Assembly: GCF_000757845.1 (NCBI RefSeq)
Contig: NZ_CP007753.1
Span: forward strand, 1,674,001 to 1,738,000
DNA length: 64,000 nt
Direction of reading: 5' to 3'
Source: Prochlorococcus sp. MIT 0604
GTDB taxonomy: Bacteria; Cyanobacteriota; Cyanobacteriia; PCC-6307; Cyanobiaceae
Below the pieces are notes generated by a model. That model made no database searches and was not told where the DNA came from. It saw nothing but the letters and a program-made list of their open reading frames with translations. Position 1 is the stretch's first letter, and each line of letters opens with the position of its first letter. A program made the position numbers and the translations under genes. Shown piece after piece: positions 55,768 to 64,000 of this stretch.

Positions 55768-57735
55768 ATGCAAGATCATCACTCAACAAATGAATCTTTT
55801 GACATCATCGTTATTGGAGGAGGACATGCAGGATGCGAAGCAGCTATAACAACAGCAAAATTAGGGTTTTCTACAGCCTTATTTACAATCAACTTAGATA
55901 GGATTGCCTGGCAACCTTGCAACCCTGCAGTAGGAGGGCCAGCAAAAAGTCAGCTGGTACATGAAGTTGATGCATTAGGAGGAATTATTGGTAAATTAGC
56001 TGATGAGACAGCTATACAAAAAAGAATATTAAATGCAAGTAGAGGCCCAGCTGTATGGGCATTAAGAGCTCAAACAGATAAAAGAGAATATTCAAAAAAG
56101 ATGATTGAAATACTACAAAATACAGATAATTTATCTTTAAAAGAAGCAATGATTACTGAACTAGATATTGCAAAAACTGAAGAAATTGGATTGAACTCAA
56201 AAAAAATCTTAAAAAAAAGAATAAAGGGTGTAAAGACTTTCTTTGGCAGTTATTATTCAGCAAGATCAGTTATCATCACAGCTGGTACGTTCTTAGAAGG
56301 AAGAATATGGATAGGTAATAAATCAATGTCAGCTGGTAGATCGGGAGAACAAGCAGCAAAAGGTCTTACTCAAAATTTGCACGAAATTGGTATCAAAACA
56401 GAACGTTTAAAAACAGGAACTCCAGCAAGAGTTGATAAAAGAAGTATCATTTTTGATGAATTAGATATTCAACCAAGCACTGCAGCAGATAAATATTTTT
56501 CGTTTGACCCAAATATAAAAAATAATATGCCCCAAGTTAGTTGTCACATCACAAGAACAACTAGCAAAACACATCAACTAATTCGAGACAATTTACATTT
56601 AACTCCCATTTACGGAGGTTTTATTGATAGTAAGGGGCCAAGATATTGTCCATCAATTGAAGATAAAATCGTTAAATTTGCTGATAAAGAATCACATCAA
56701 ATTTTTTTAGAACCAGAAGGAATTAATACTCCTGAAATATATGTGCAAGGATTTTCTACAGGTTTACCCGAAAATATTCAATTAGAACTTTTAAGAACCT
56801 TACCTGGATTAAGTGAATGTAAAATGTTGCGACCAGCATATGCTGTGGAGTATGACTATATACCTGCAACACAGCTCCAAACATCACTCGAAACGAAAGC
56901 AGTTGAATATTTATTTAGCGCCGGACAAATTAATGGGACTACTGGTTATGAAGAGGCAGCAGCACAAGGATTAGTTGCAGGAGTCAATGCGACAAGAAAA
57001 CTAAACAAAAAAGACCCAATAATCTTCACTAGAGAAAGCAGTTATATAGGAACAATGATCAATGATTTAATTACCAAAGATCTCAAAGAACCATACAGAG
57101 TTCTTACTAGTAGGAGTGAATATAGGTTAACTCTTAGAGGAGATAATGCGGATAGGAGATTAACACCATTAGGTTATCAAATAGGGCTTATTAATGAGAG
57201 AAGATGGTTGGCCTATCAAGAAAAAATGAAACTCCTCGAGGAAGAGAAATTTAGATTAAATAACACTCGTTTAAAAAATACCAATGAAATAGCAAAAAAA
57301 ATAGAATTAGAAACGGGATCAAAGATCAAAGGCTCAACAACTTTGAAAGAACTCTTAAAAAGACCAAACTTTCATTATTCAGATCTAATTAAATATAATT
57401 TGACTGAAAAAAATCTAGGTTCTTCAATACAAGAAGGTGTTGAAATAGATATTAAATACGAGGGTTACCTTAAAAGACAAAAAAACAACATTGAACAAAT
57501 AAATCGTCAAAGCTATAAATCTCTGCCTCAAGAAATAAATTATGAAAAGATAGATACATTATCCTTAGAAGCTAGAGAAAATTTGAATAAGATAAAGCCA
57601 AAGAATTTTGGTGATGCTTCAAAAATTCCTGGAGTAAGCAAAGCTGATTTAACCGCATTACTTGTTTGGCTAAAAATAAGAGAAATAAAAAAAGAAAAGG
57701 CAAATATTTTTGTCGAAAAAAAGTTATCATCTTAA
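55768..57735 (+). CDS. mnmG: tRNA uridine-5-carboxymethylaminomethyl modification enzyme
   Basis: MnmG, with MnmE, modifies U34 of several tRNAs, using FAD and methylene-tetrahydrofolate. The 655-residue protein has the FAD Rossmann motif [43 protein letters not shown]-like [24 protein letters not shown]-type [14 protein letters not shown], and the C-terminal YEGYLKRQ. It starts 12 bp after dnaB. Confidence 0.96.
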   Translation: MQDHHSTNESFDIIVIGGGHAGCEAAITTAKLGFSTALFTINLDRIAWQPCNPAVGGPAKSQLVHEVDALGGIIGKLADETAIQKRILNASRGPAVWALRAQTDKREYSKKMIEILQNTDNLSLKEAMITELDIAKTEEIGLNSKKILKKRIKGVKTFFGSYYSARSVIITAGTFLEGRIWIGNKSMSAGRSGEQAAKGLTQNLHEIGIKTERLKTGTPARVDKRSIIFDELDIQPSTAADKYFSFDPNIKNNMPQVSCHITRTTSKTHQLIRDNLHLTPIYGGFIDSKGPRYCPSIEDKIVKFADKESHQIFLEPEGINTPEIYVQGFSTGLPENIQLELLRTLPGLSECKMLRPAYAVEYDYIPATQLQTSLETKAVEYLFSAGQINGTTGYEEAAAQGLVAGVNATRKLNKKDPIIFTRESSYIGTMINDLITKDLKEPYRVLTSRSEYRLTLRGDNADRRLTPLGYQIGLINERRWLAYQEKMKLLEEEKFRLNNTRLKNTNEIAKKIELETGSKIKGSTTLKELLKRPNFHYSDLIKYNLTEKNLGSSIQEGVEIDIKYEGYLKRQKNNIEQINRQSYKSLPQEINYEKIDTLSLEARENLNKIKPKNFGDASKIPGVSKADLTALLVWLKIREIKKEKANIFVEKKLSS

Positions 57736-57816
57736 AAGCATTCCGTCTGAGCACTGAATAATAAACTTTTTAACTCACCAAAAATTTTATGGGAAGAAAA
57801 AGCCTCTACTTTTTTA

Positions 57817-58359
57817 GTGAAAAATTCATTACCAAACATATCTGGTCCATGGAAATTAATGCTGCTTGGGGATGGAAGTCCAACTAGACATTTACAGCTT
57901 TTAACTAATCAAGAGACGAAAATTAAATTAATTTCAATGCAAGTAGATCCTCTATTCATTGAAGAAGGTCCTAAAGAGTTAAATCAATTAAATGGACCTT
58001 TAATTAGAAGACAAGTATGGATTAGAAACAATAATAAAAACCTAGCATGGGCTGAAAGTTGGTGGAATGCAGAACAAGTGAATGAAAATTTAAAAGCCAA
58101 AGAAGAACCAATTTGGAAGAATTTGACACAAGACAGATCAGAATTGTTTAGAGAAGTTGACCGAATTTCACTTGTTAATTCAAATTGGTTAGAAGATCAA
58201 TTTTGTTTTAAAGGTCCCTTCTGGGCAAGAAATTATAGATTTTTTCGAGACAAAAAGCCCTTAACAATTATTCGAGAAGTATTCAATCCACATTTAGAAA
58301 ATTTATTAGGCTATTCAGGAATTAAAGAGTTTACGAAGCTATACTCTTCTTCTTCTTGA
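57817..58359 (+). CDS. chorismate lyase, cyanobacterial type
   Basis: Cyanobacterial chorismate pyruvate-lyase yields 4-hydroxybenzoate for plastoquinone. The 180-residue protein has the family opening GPWKLMLLGDGSPTRHLQLL, the internal RRQVWIRNNNKNLAWAESWW, and FREVDRISLVNSNWLEDQF near a second substrate region. The start is GTG at 57817. The gene's end overlaps the convergent 58339 gene by 21 bp. The call rests on these motifs. Confidence 0.8.
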   Translation: MKNSLPNISGPWKLMLLGDGSPTRHLQLLTNQETKIKLISMQVDPLFIEEGPKELNQLNGPLIRRQVWIRNNNKNLAWAESWWNAEQVNENLKAKEEPIWKNLTQDRSELFREVDRISLVNSNWLEDQFCFKGPFWARNYRFFRDKKPLTIIREVFNPHLENLLGYSGIKEFTKLYSSSS

Positions 58360-58902
58360 TCTGGGAAGATTTCTTGATTTTGATTGAACTTGTTGGTTTA
58401 ATTGCTCTCTCGAAGTATTATTCTCCTTTTCTGAAGCTCTTTGCCATCTCTCAACTTTGAAATCCATTTCATCTGGCCAATCTTCATCTTTACTCTCTTT
58501 CGCATAGGGTAATTTTTTTTGTTCAGTTGTCTGTAAATTTTTTGGTTGCCTTAAAGATATTGCTTCTAAAGGTCTTTTTGAATACTGTTTAGCAGATTCA
58601 TAAGAATTTGATTCTCTGGAAAATGTCTTAATATCACTGTTATCAGCGTAAAAATTCTCATCATTCCAATCATCATTATCTTCATCAAAAAATAAATCCA
58701 CTTTTTCAGATACCCATCTTCCTACTTTTTTAACACTCTTACTTGTTATTCCTTGAAAATCTGAGTTCCTTCTTTTTCCTGGCCTAGCCCCGGATACTCC
58801 ATCAACAAATTGTCTTCCGGTTTCGAAAATTTTATCAACCTGTTTATCAACAATATTTTTATCAAAACTATTTCTAAGATTTCTAATTCTCCTTGAATCC
58901 AT
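58339..58902 (-). CDS. conserved cyanobacterial hypothetical protein
   Basis: The 187-residue protein is highly charged and probably largely disordered. It opens DSRRIRNLRNSFDKNIVDKQ and has an acidic stretch (FFDEDNDDWNDENFYADN) near 95 and a basic end (PRSRRRRV). No known domain is visible. I recognise it as of a kind conserved in picocyanobacteria but of unknown role. It overlaps the chorismate lyase end on the opposite strand by 21 bp, a compact arrangement. Confidence 0.7.
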   Translation of the reverse strand: MDSRRIRNLRNSFDKNIVDKQVDKIFETGRQFVDGVSGARPGKRRNSDFQGITSKSVKKVGRWVSEKVDLFFDEDNDDWNDENFYADNSDIKTFSRESNSYESAKQYSKRPLEAISLRQPKNLQTTEQKKLPYAKESKDEDWPDEMDFKVERWQRASEKENNTSREQLNQQVQSKSRNLPRSRRRRV

Positions 58903-58985
58903 AAATTATTATGCTTTTTAAAATATAAATTACATTAAAAAAATAGATAATTCCAAATATAGAAACAAAATCACATCTTATATTT

Positions 58986-59513
58986 TTAATCAAACAAAAT
59001 TAAACACTTTTTATTCCATGATCCATTAAAGAATTTTACACAACATTTTTTACAGGCAATATTCTTTATCCTTTTCCTGTAGAAAAATTTCTCACCACAA
59101 TTTTGGCAAGTTCCTATGTATTTTAATTCTCTCCTTTCAATAGGAAATGAGTGCCTCACAGAAATTTGAAAATTCTTCTCCTTCTCATTAATTTCATTCA
59201 TCTTTTCTAAGAAATTTGGACCATGTATCTCATTTTTTTTTAATATCCTATCTACCCATGCATGAATCATTTCATGACATAAAGTACTGTTTATTTCACT
59301 AGTAGATAATTTACTCAAAATAGGTTTCGATAAAATAATTTCAGAATCTACAAGACCATTAATTCGTTTTCTTTTATAGAAACCAGCAGTAGTTTTTAAT
59401 CTATTATCACTCCATCTAACTTTTACTAAAGGTTGATTATTAATCGCCAGAGAATTTTCAAAATATTGACTATTAAATTTATGAAATAAAGGTAAAAGAG
59501 GAATTACAGGCAT
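58986..59513 (-). CDS. SprT-like zinc metalloprotease-family protein
   Basis: The 175-residue protein has the SprT zinc motif in LCHEMIHAWVDRIL (HExxH) with the downstream HGPNF, and a C-terminal zinc ribbon (CQNCGEKFFYRKR and CKKCCVKFF). SprT-like proteins in eukaryotes cut DNA-protein crosslinks; the bacterial role is unproven. It is divergent from the 59599 gene. The fold call is firm; substrate is unknown. Confidence 0.85.
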   Translation of the reverse strand: MPVIPLLPLFHKFNSQYFENSLAINNQPLVKVRWSDNRLKTTAGFYKRKRINGLVDSEIILSKPILSKLSTSEINSTLCHEMIHAWVDRILKKNEIHGPNFLEKMNEINEKEKNFQISVRHSFPIERRELKYIGTCQNCGEKFFYRKRIKNIACKKCCVKFFNGSWNKKCLILFD

Positions 59514-59598
59514 TATGGATTAAAATTAGTATTATTTTGACAAAAAAAGCCATCAAAAACGATTTCTTTTCTTAAAGTAATAAAAAACTTAAATCAAC

Positions 59599-60021
59599 AT
59601 GGATGCAACACTAGTTAAAGATATAGGATTCAAAGCATTATTAGTTGGCGGAGCGGTACTAGTTTCTTTTTGGACTTTTAATGCGGTCAAATTGGTTATA
59701 AGCGCCAGAGGAATTAATCCATTAGTAAGAAAGTTTTTTGATCAAATAGCTGCAGGAAGAATTGATGCAGCGTATGGTTTGACTACAAAAACTTATAAAA
59801 CTCATGTGAAGCGCCAAGACTTTCTTAAATTTTTAGCTAGTTTAAACCTCAATAAATACAGAAATTTAAAATCAGGAAGACCTAGAGTCCAAGAAGATCA
59901 AATCATAATAACTTTGAATTTAAAATCAGAAGATAAACAAGATGAGCTCCCATTAGACTTTACTTTTGCAAAAACTGACAATGATTGGAAAATAGACAGA
60001 ATAGCAAAAGTGAATTCATAA
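59599..60021 (+). CDS. membrane-anchored NTF2-like hypothetical protein
   Basis: The 140-residue protein has an N-terminal hydrophobic segment (about 10-30, GFKALLVGGAVLVSFWTF) then an NTF2/DUF4864-like fold: FFDQIAAGRIDAAYGLTTKT, FLKFLASLNLNKYRNLKSGR, and strands ending in DFTFAKTDNDWKIDRIAKV. The anchor suggests location at the membrane. The ligase gene starts 6 bp after, so they are probably co-transcribed. It is a conserved protein with no proven role. Confidence 0.72.
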   Translation: MDATLVKDIGFKALLVGGAVLVSFWTFNAVKLVISARGINPLVRKFFDQIAAGRIDAAYGLTTKTYKTHVKRQDFLKFLASLNLNKYRNLKSGRPRVQEDQIIITLNLKSEDKQDELPLDFTFAKTDNDWKIDRIAKVNS

Positions 60022-60027
60022 TTTTTT

Positions 60028-61356
60028 GTGAGGCAAAAAGAATTGTTTAAAGAAGAGATAATTCATCAATTAGAATTACACCCAAGTAGATTAGATAAAG
60101 AAAAAATCATCTCAGAAGCGATGGAACAAGGTCTAGATGATTTTTTTGAGGGAATCTGTATGGCACTTGATCCATTGGTAACTTTTGGCGTAAAAATTGT
60201 TCCTGAAAAAGAGAATGAAAAAAGTGAAAATTTTTTATGGAAAGATTTTAGGGAATTAGCAAATAAACTTATTCAAAGAGAACTTACTGGTCACGCAGCT
60301 CGCGATGCAATTATTACGGCTATGGAATCTGCCACAAAAAAAGAGTGGAATGGATTTTATAGAAGAGTTTTAATTAAAGATCTTAGATGTGGTGTATCTG
60401 AAAAAACAATCAACAAGATAGCCAAGAAATTTCCCAAATATGCGATTCCTATTTTTTCTTGTCCTTTAGCTCATGACAGTGCAAATCATGAAAAAAAAAT
60501 GATAGGAAAAAAGCAAATTGAAATCAAATTAGATGGTGTGCGCGTCTTAACTATTATTAGACAAAATAAAGTAGAAATGTTTTCTCGTAATGGGAAACAA
60601 TTCCATAATTTTGGTCATATTATCTCGGAAATAGAGAACGTCTTAAAAGAGGATCCTCTACCTCATGACTTAGTCTTAGATGGTGAAGTAATGAGCGCTA
60701 ACTTTCAGGATTTAATGAAACAAGTTCATAGAAAAGATGGTAAGCAAACAAAAGACGCAGTTCTACACCTATTTGACTTATGTCCCCTTGAAAACTTCCA
60801 AAAAGGGAGATGGAACACTAGTCAAACAGCAAGAAGTTTATTAGTAAAAGAATGGGTGGCAAAACATTCTATGCTTCTAAGACATATAAAAACACTTGAA
60901 TGGGAAAATGTAGATCTCGACACCATAGAGGGACAGAAAAGATTTGTAGAGCTTAATAAATCTGCAGTAGAAGGTGGATATGAAGGAGTAATGATTAAAG
61001 ATCCTGATGCTATTTATGAATGTAAAAGAACACACAGTTGGTTAAAAGCAAAACCTTTCATTGAAGTCACTTTAAAAGTTGTATCGGTTGAGGAGGGTAC
61101 AGGTCGCAACAAAGGGAGACTGGGAGCAATCTTGGTAGAAGGAGAAGATGATGGGTATGAATACAGTCTTAGTTGCGGAAGCGGATTTAGTGATATCCAA
61201 CGTGAAGAATATTGGTCAAAACGTAATCATCTCGTTGGTCAACTTGTAGAAATCAGAGCTGATGCTAAAACTAAATCCAAGGATGCGGTGGCTTTTAGTC
61301 TTAGGTTTCCTAGATTCAAATGCTTTAGAGGATTTAAAGATGGAGAAAAAATTTAA
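60028..61356 (+). CDS. ATP-dependent DNA ligase
   Basis: The 442-residue protein, started at GTG, has the nucleotidyltransferase motif I in IEIKLDGVRVLTI (KxDGxR), the motif III HLFDLCPLENF, motif IV GYEGVMIKD and motif V SWLKAKPF, then an OB domain with VEIRADAKTKSKDAVAFSLRFP. An N-terminal DNA-binding region precedes (about 1-140). ATP-dependent ligases supplement NAD-dependent LigA in some bacteria, mainly for repair. It follows the NTF2-like gene by 6 bp. Confidence 0.9.
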   Translation: MRQKELFKEEIIHQLELHPSRLDKEKIISEAMEQGLDDFFEGICMALDPLVTFGVKIVPEKENEKSENFLWKDFRELANKLIQRELTGHAARDAIITAMESATKKEWNGFYRRVLIKDLRCGVSEKTINKIAKKFPKYAIPIFSCPLAHDSANHEKKMIGKKQIEIKLDGVRVLTIIRQNKVEMFSRNGKQFHNFGHIISEIENVLKEDPLPHDLVLDGEVMSANFQDLMKQVHRKDGKQTKDAVLHLFDLCPLENFQKGRWNTSQTARSLLVKEWVAKHSMLLRHIKTLEWENVDLDTIEGQKRFVELNKSAVEGGYEGVMIKDPDAIYECKRTHSWLKAKPFIEVTLKVVSVEEGTGRNKGRLGAILVEGEDDGYEYSLSCGSGFSDIQREEYWSKRNHLVGQLVEIRADAKTKSKDAVAFSLRFPRFKCFRGFKDGEKI

Positions 61357-61473
61357 ATTTTAAAAAATAATATTCAACAAAGTAGTCAAAGAAAAATGTG
61401 GTTTTTAAATAAAAAAAATAAAAATCTTGGCTATACAATATAAGAATTATTATCAGGACTTTTTGAGAGACTT

Positions 61474-61626
61474 ATGACGAAGAAAACAGTTTTCAACTTC
61501 ATAAAAACACCTTGTGGACAGGCAAAATATATCGAATTAGAAGCTAACAAAACTTTACTAGGTAAATTAAGGCTTTTGTGGTTTATCTTAATTGCATCAA
61601 TTAAAGATTGGAATATTAAAGAGTAA
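61474..61626 (+). CDS. 50-residue conserved-looking small protein
   Basis: This ATG frame encodes TKKTVFNFIKTPCGQAKYIE followed by a basic hydrophobic end (LLGKLRLLWFILIASIKDWN). The last part could be one membrane helix. It is convergent with the TVP38 gene with 4 bp between the stops. Compactness and composition support a real gene; it is not recognised. Confidence 0.6.
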   Translation: MTKKTVFNFIKTPCGQAKYIELEANKTLLGKLRLLWFILIASIKDWNIKE

Positions 61627-61630
61627 ATTT

Positions 61631-62233
61631 TTAAGATTTTTCAAAATATTCTCTGGAGTATTTAGCTGAGAAATATAAAACTAAAAAAGTTGAAATAATT
61701 CCAACGACAGTGATATATAGATTATTTGGTGATTGCACATTTTTTAACTCCTGGATACTTTTTGCCAAACTACCTATTGAGCAATAAAGAAAAGTTCCTG
61801 GAATTATTCCAAGAAGACCAAGAGCGAAATCTCTAAATTTAACATTATTCAAACCATAAAAATAATTAAGAATACTGAAGGGAAATATCGGCGATAATCT
61901 TGCTAAAAAAATTAATTTAAGCCCGCCTTTTTCTACTACTTTTTCCATGACACTTAATTTTGGATAACGGCTAAAAAGATTTTTTAGCTTTTTTGCAAAA
62001 AAACTTTTTGATACAAAAAAAGCAACTGATGCTCCTATGGAAGCGGAAATGAAAACGATAATTGATCCTAAATATGAGCCATATAAAAAACCTGATAATA
62101 AAGATAACCAAGAGGCTGGCAGTATTAATAAAACAATTAAAATATAAATACAAACAAACGAAAAGATCCCAAAACCAGTATTAAAAAAAAAAGACAAATT
62201 ATAAATATTTTCAAGAAATATATTCATTCTCAA
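61631..62233 (-). CDS. TVP38/TMEM64 (DedA-like) membrane protein
   Basis: The 200-residue integral membrane protein has about five hydrophobic spans and the SNARE-associated family pattern: LSGFLYGSYLGSIIVFISAS in the middle, and LIFLARLSPIFPFSILNYFYGLN with RDFALGLLGIIPGTFLYCSI later. The family includes lipid scramblases and transporters, but the substrate here is unknown. It overlaps the valS stop by 4 bp and so is translated from the same transcript. Confidence 0.88.
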   Translation of the reverse strand: MRMNIFLENIYNLSFFFNTGFGIFSFVCIYILIVLLILPASWLSLLSGFLYGSYLGSIIVFISASIGASVAFFVSKSFFAKKLKNLFSRYPKLSVMEKVVEKGGLKLIFLARLSPIFPFSILNYFYGLNNVKFRDFALGLLGIIPGTFLYCSIGSLAKSIQELKNVQSPNNLYITVVGIISTFLVLYFSAKYSREYFEKS

Positions 62234-64000
62234 TTCAAAAGTTCGAGTTTTTTAGTAATTCTTTCCTTTTGTACTGAACCCTCATTTAATTTGAATCTGC
62301 ATTCCTCAACAATATCTTTTGGAGCCTTATCAACGAAATTTTTATTAGATAATCTCTTATTTAAATTATCTAATTCAATAGTTACCTTTTTTAAATCCTT
62401 TATTAACCTTTCCTTTAATGCATCTATATTTACAAAATCCTGAAAAGGTAAGTAAACCTCTAAATCACTAATTATACCTGAAAAGGATTTAGCAAACTCT
62501 TTTTTATCAACAGCATTAGTTTTAAAAATAAATACTTCAGAAGATTTAGTTAAGGTTTGAATATCATCAACTAAAGCTTTTAAAAAATCAATCAATTCAT
62601 CATTGTCTGAAATTAAATATACAGGAACTTTTTCTGATGGCTTAAGACCTAATTCAGCTCTCAAATTTCTAATCAGCCTAATAATTTCAAAGAGTTGCTG
62701 AAAGGAATTATCAAGCTTATTATCAACAAATTTATTTTCGTGAATTGGCCATTTTTGAAGTGATAATAATGCATTATCTGGTTTTAGTTGCAGCACATGC
62801 CAAAGTTCCTCAGTAATGTGCGGCATAAAAGGATGAATCATTACTAAAATATCATTGAGCACTTTTATTAAAACTTTTTCAGATATTTGTCTATTTTTAG
62901 TCTCTTTATTATTAAACCTTTGTTTAGCAAATTCTACATACCAGTCACAAAAATCATTCCACGTAAATTCATATAGAAGTTTCGCAGATTCTCCCAATTT
63001 ATATTCTTTCAACAAAGCAGCGACTTTTATATTTACCTGATTCAATTTCGATAAAATCCACTTATCACATAACTCTAAAGAATTTTCGTCACTCTCATTA
63101 AGCGAATAATTATTATTAGAAGTTTTATTAATTAACACAAATTTAGTTGCATTCCATAATTTATTCGCAAAATTTCTTGAAGCTTCAACAGTTGAAGACG
63201 TTTCTTTTTTCCTATCAAAATCAAGCCGGATATCTTGTCCAGCGCCTGCAACTTCTCGAATTAAAGCAAATCGTAGAGCATCAGAACCATATTTATCAAT
63301 TAATAGTATTGGATCAATACCATTACCTGAACTTTTACTCATTTTTTTATTATTTTCATCTCGAACTAGACCATGAATATAAACATCCTTAAAAGGAATA
63401 TTATTTGTAAATGTATTCCCCATCATTGTCATTCTTGCCACCCAGAAGAAAATAATATCGAAACCAGTAACAAGAACACTATTTGGATACCATTTTTTAA
63501 AATCCGGATCATTTATATTTGGCCAACCAAGGGTTGAAAAAGGCCATAAACCACTTGAAAACCACGTATCCAAAACATCTTTATCACGAACCAATTTAAT
63601 ATTTAATCCAAATTTTTTATTAGCTTCGATTAAGGCATCCTCTTCATTTCTTGCAACAATATATGGAGTATTTTGTTCTATTGAGTCTTGAGATTCATCT
63701 AAAACGTACCAGGCTGGTATTTGGTGCCCCCACCACAGTTGCCGACTGATACACCAATCATTAATATTCTCTAACCAATCCTTATAAACCTTCTCCCAGC
63801 GTGGAGGAATAAAAGATGGTTTTTTAGAATCAATTTCATTAAGACATCCTTGTGATATATCATCCATTTTCAAAAACCATTGTGTTGACAATAAAGGTTC
63901 AATTGGCACCTTACCTCTATCAGAAAAAGGAACAGTATGTTTATAATCCTCTATCTTTGTCAAAAGACCTAAGTTATCCAATTCTTTGATAATTTTCTTT
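62230..64000 (-). CDS. valS: valyl-tRNA synthetase, C-terminal part (continues past the window)
   Basis: ValS charges tRNA-Val. The visible ~590 residues begin inside the gene, since the frame stays open to the right edge (KKIIKELDNLGL). They include QLWWGHQIPAWYV, the editing-adjacent FSTLGWP, the KMSKS block as NKKMSKSSGNGIDP, and the anticodon-binding region (FCDWYVEFAK, FMPHITEELWHVLQLKP). A C-terminal coiled coil (about 530 on; LERLIKDLKKVTIELDN-like) is the ValS tRNA-core contact arm. It is followed by the TVP38-like gene with a 4-bp overlap. Confidence 0.96.
   Translation of the reverse strand, partial: KKIIKELDNLGLLTKIEDYKHTVPFSDRGKVPIEPLLSTQWFLKMDDISQGCLNEIDSKKPSFIPPRWEKVYKDWLENINDWCISRQLWWGHQIPAWYVLDESQDSIEQNTPYIVARNEEDALIEANKKFGLNIKLVRDKDVLDTWFSSGLWPFSTLGWPNINDPDFKKWYPNSVLVTGFDIIFFWVARMTMMGNTFTNNIPFKDVYIHGLVRDENNKKMSKSSGNGIDPILLIDKYGSDALRFALIREVAGAGQDIRLDFDRKKETSSTVEASRNFANKLWNATKFVLINKTSNNNYSLNESDENSLELCDKWILSKLNQVNIKVAALLKEYKLGESAKLLYEFTWNDFCDWYVEFAKQRFNNKETKNRQISEKVLIKVLNDILVMIHPFMPHITEELWHVLQLKPDNALLSLQKWPIHENKFVDNKLDNSFQQLFEIIRLIRNLRAELGLKPSEKVPVYLISDNDELIDFLKALVDDIQTLTKSSEVFIFKTNAVDKKEFAKSFSGIISDLEVYLPFQDFVNIDALKERLIKDLKKVTIELDNLNKRLSNKNFVDKAPKDIVEECRFKLNEGSVQKERITKKLELLN

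Overview
This window is about 64 kb of chromosome from a marine picocyanobacterium, almost certainly a high-light-adapted Prochlorococcus. It is very AT-rich and dense with short intergenic gaps. It carries cyanobacterial genes (psbZ for photosystem II, sqdB/sqdX for sulfolipid, a Ycf23 homologue, a cyanobacterial-type chorismate lyase, a pseudocobalamin-type cobH) in a streamlined layout. The strain cannot be named from the sequence alone.

Layout. 1-7464 is core: the gyrB 5' end (minus), miaA, infC, a GntR-type regulator, cysE, secA, a GNAT acetyltransferase and an NTF2-like protein. 7508-18903 is an accessory island of about 11.4 kb lodged in the tRNA-Gly(GCC) gene. 18991-64000 is core again: ribH, psbZ, mutS, cobH, holA, lysC, uvrB, ycf23, tilS, rnj, dapA, asd, tig-clpP-clpX-dnaX, a GT2 glycosyltransferase and SpoIID pair, rpmI-rplT, a TPR protein-thiG, sqdB-sqdX, the gcvP-gcvH-lyase-like cluster, a desaturase-rplI-dnaB-mnmG run, chorismate lyase, a SprT-like protein, an ATP-dependent DNA ligase, a TVP38-like membrane protein and a partial valS.

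The island is the notable part. The intact tRNA-Gly at 18858-18929 is matched by a 45-bp copy of its 3' half (one mismatch) at 7511-7555, which is the signature of site-specific integration. Between them are a 5'-truncated P4/D5-type superfamily-3 helicase, and a candidate replication origin (GTTCCC/GGAAC iterons around an AT-rich core). A second short repeat, ACCCTCCA, is embedded in the helicase gene in all three reading frames. There is also a duplicated gene module about 4.65 kb apart, a secreted histidine-phosphatase-like protein, many frameshifted small genes, and a pair of related secreted/lipoprotein genes (one broken). At the tRNA-proximal end lie a large trimeric-adhesin-like protein combining YadA-type head repeats with cyanophage-structural-type repeats, a small-terminase-like protein, and a second tRNA fragment resembling tRNA-Pro(TGG). 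No integrase is visible. The whole resembles a decayed or non-autonomous member of the tRNA-targeting Prochlorococcus elements called tycheposons, with traits of phage satellites (replicative helicase, iteron origin, TerS-like gene).

Elsewhere the gene order is ordinary but pathway-coherent: asd-dapA overlap (lysine/DAP branch), tig-clpP-clpX form a proteostasis operon, sqdB-sqdX make sulfoquinovosyl diacylglycerol, and gcvP-gcvH belong to photorespiratory glycine cleavage. Function calls rest on motif and family recognition by eye; no database search was run.
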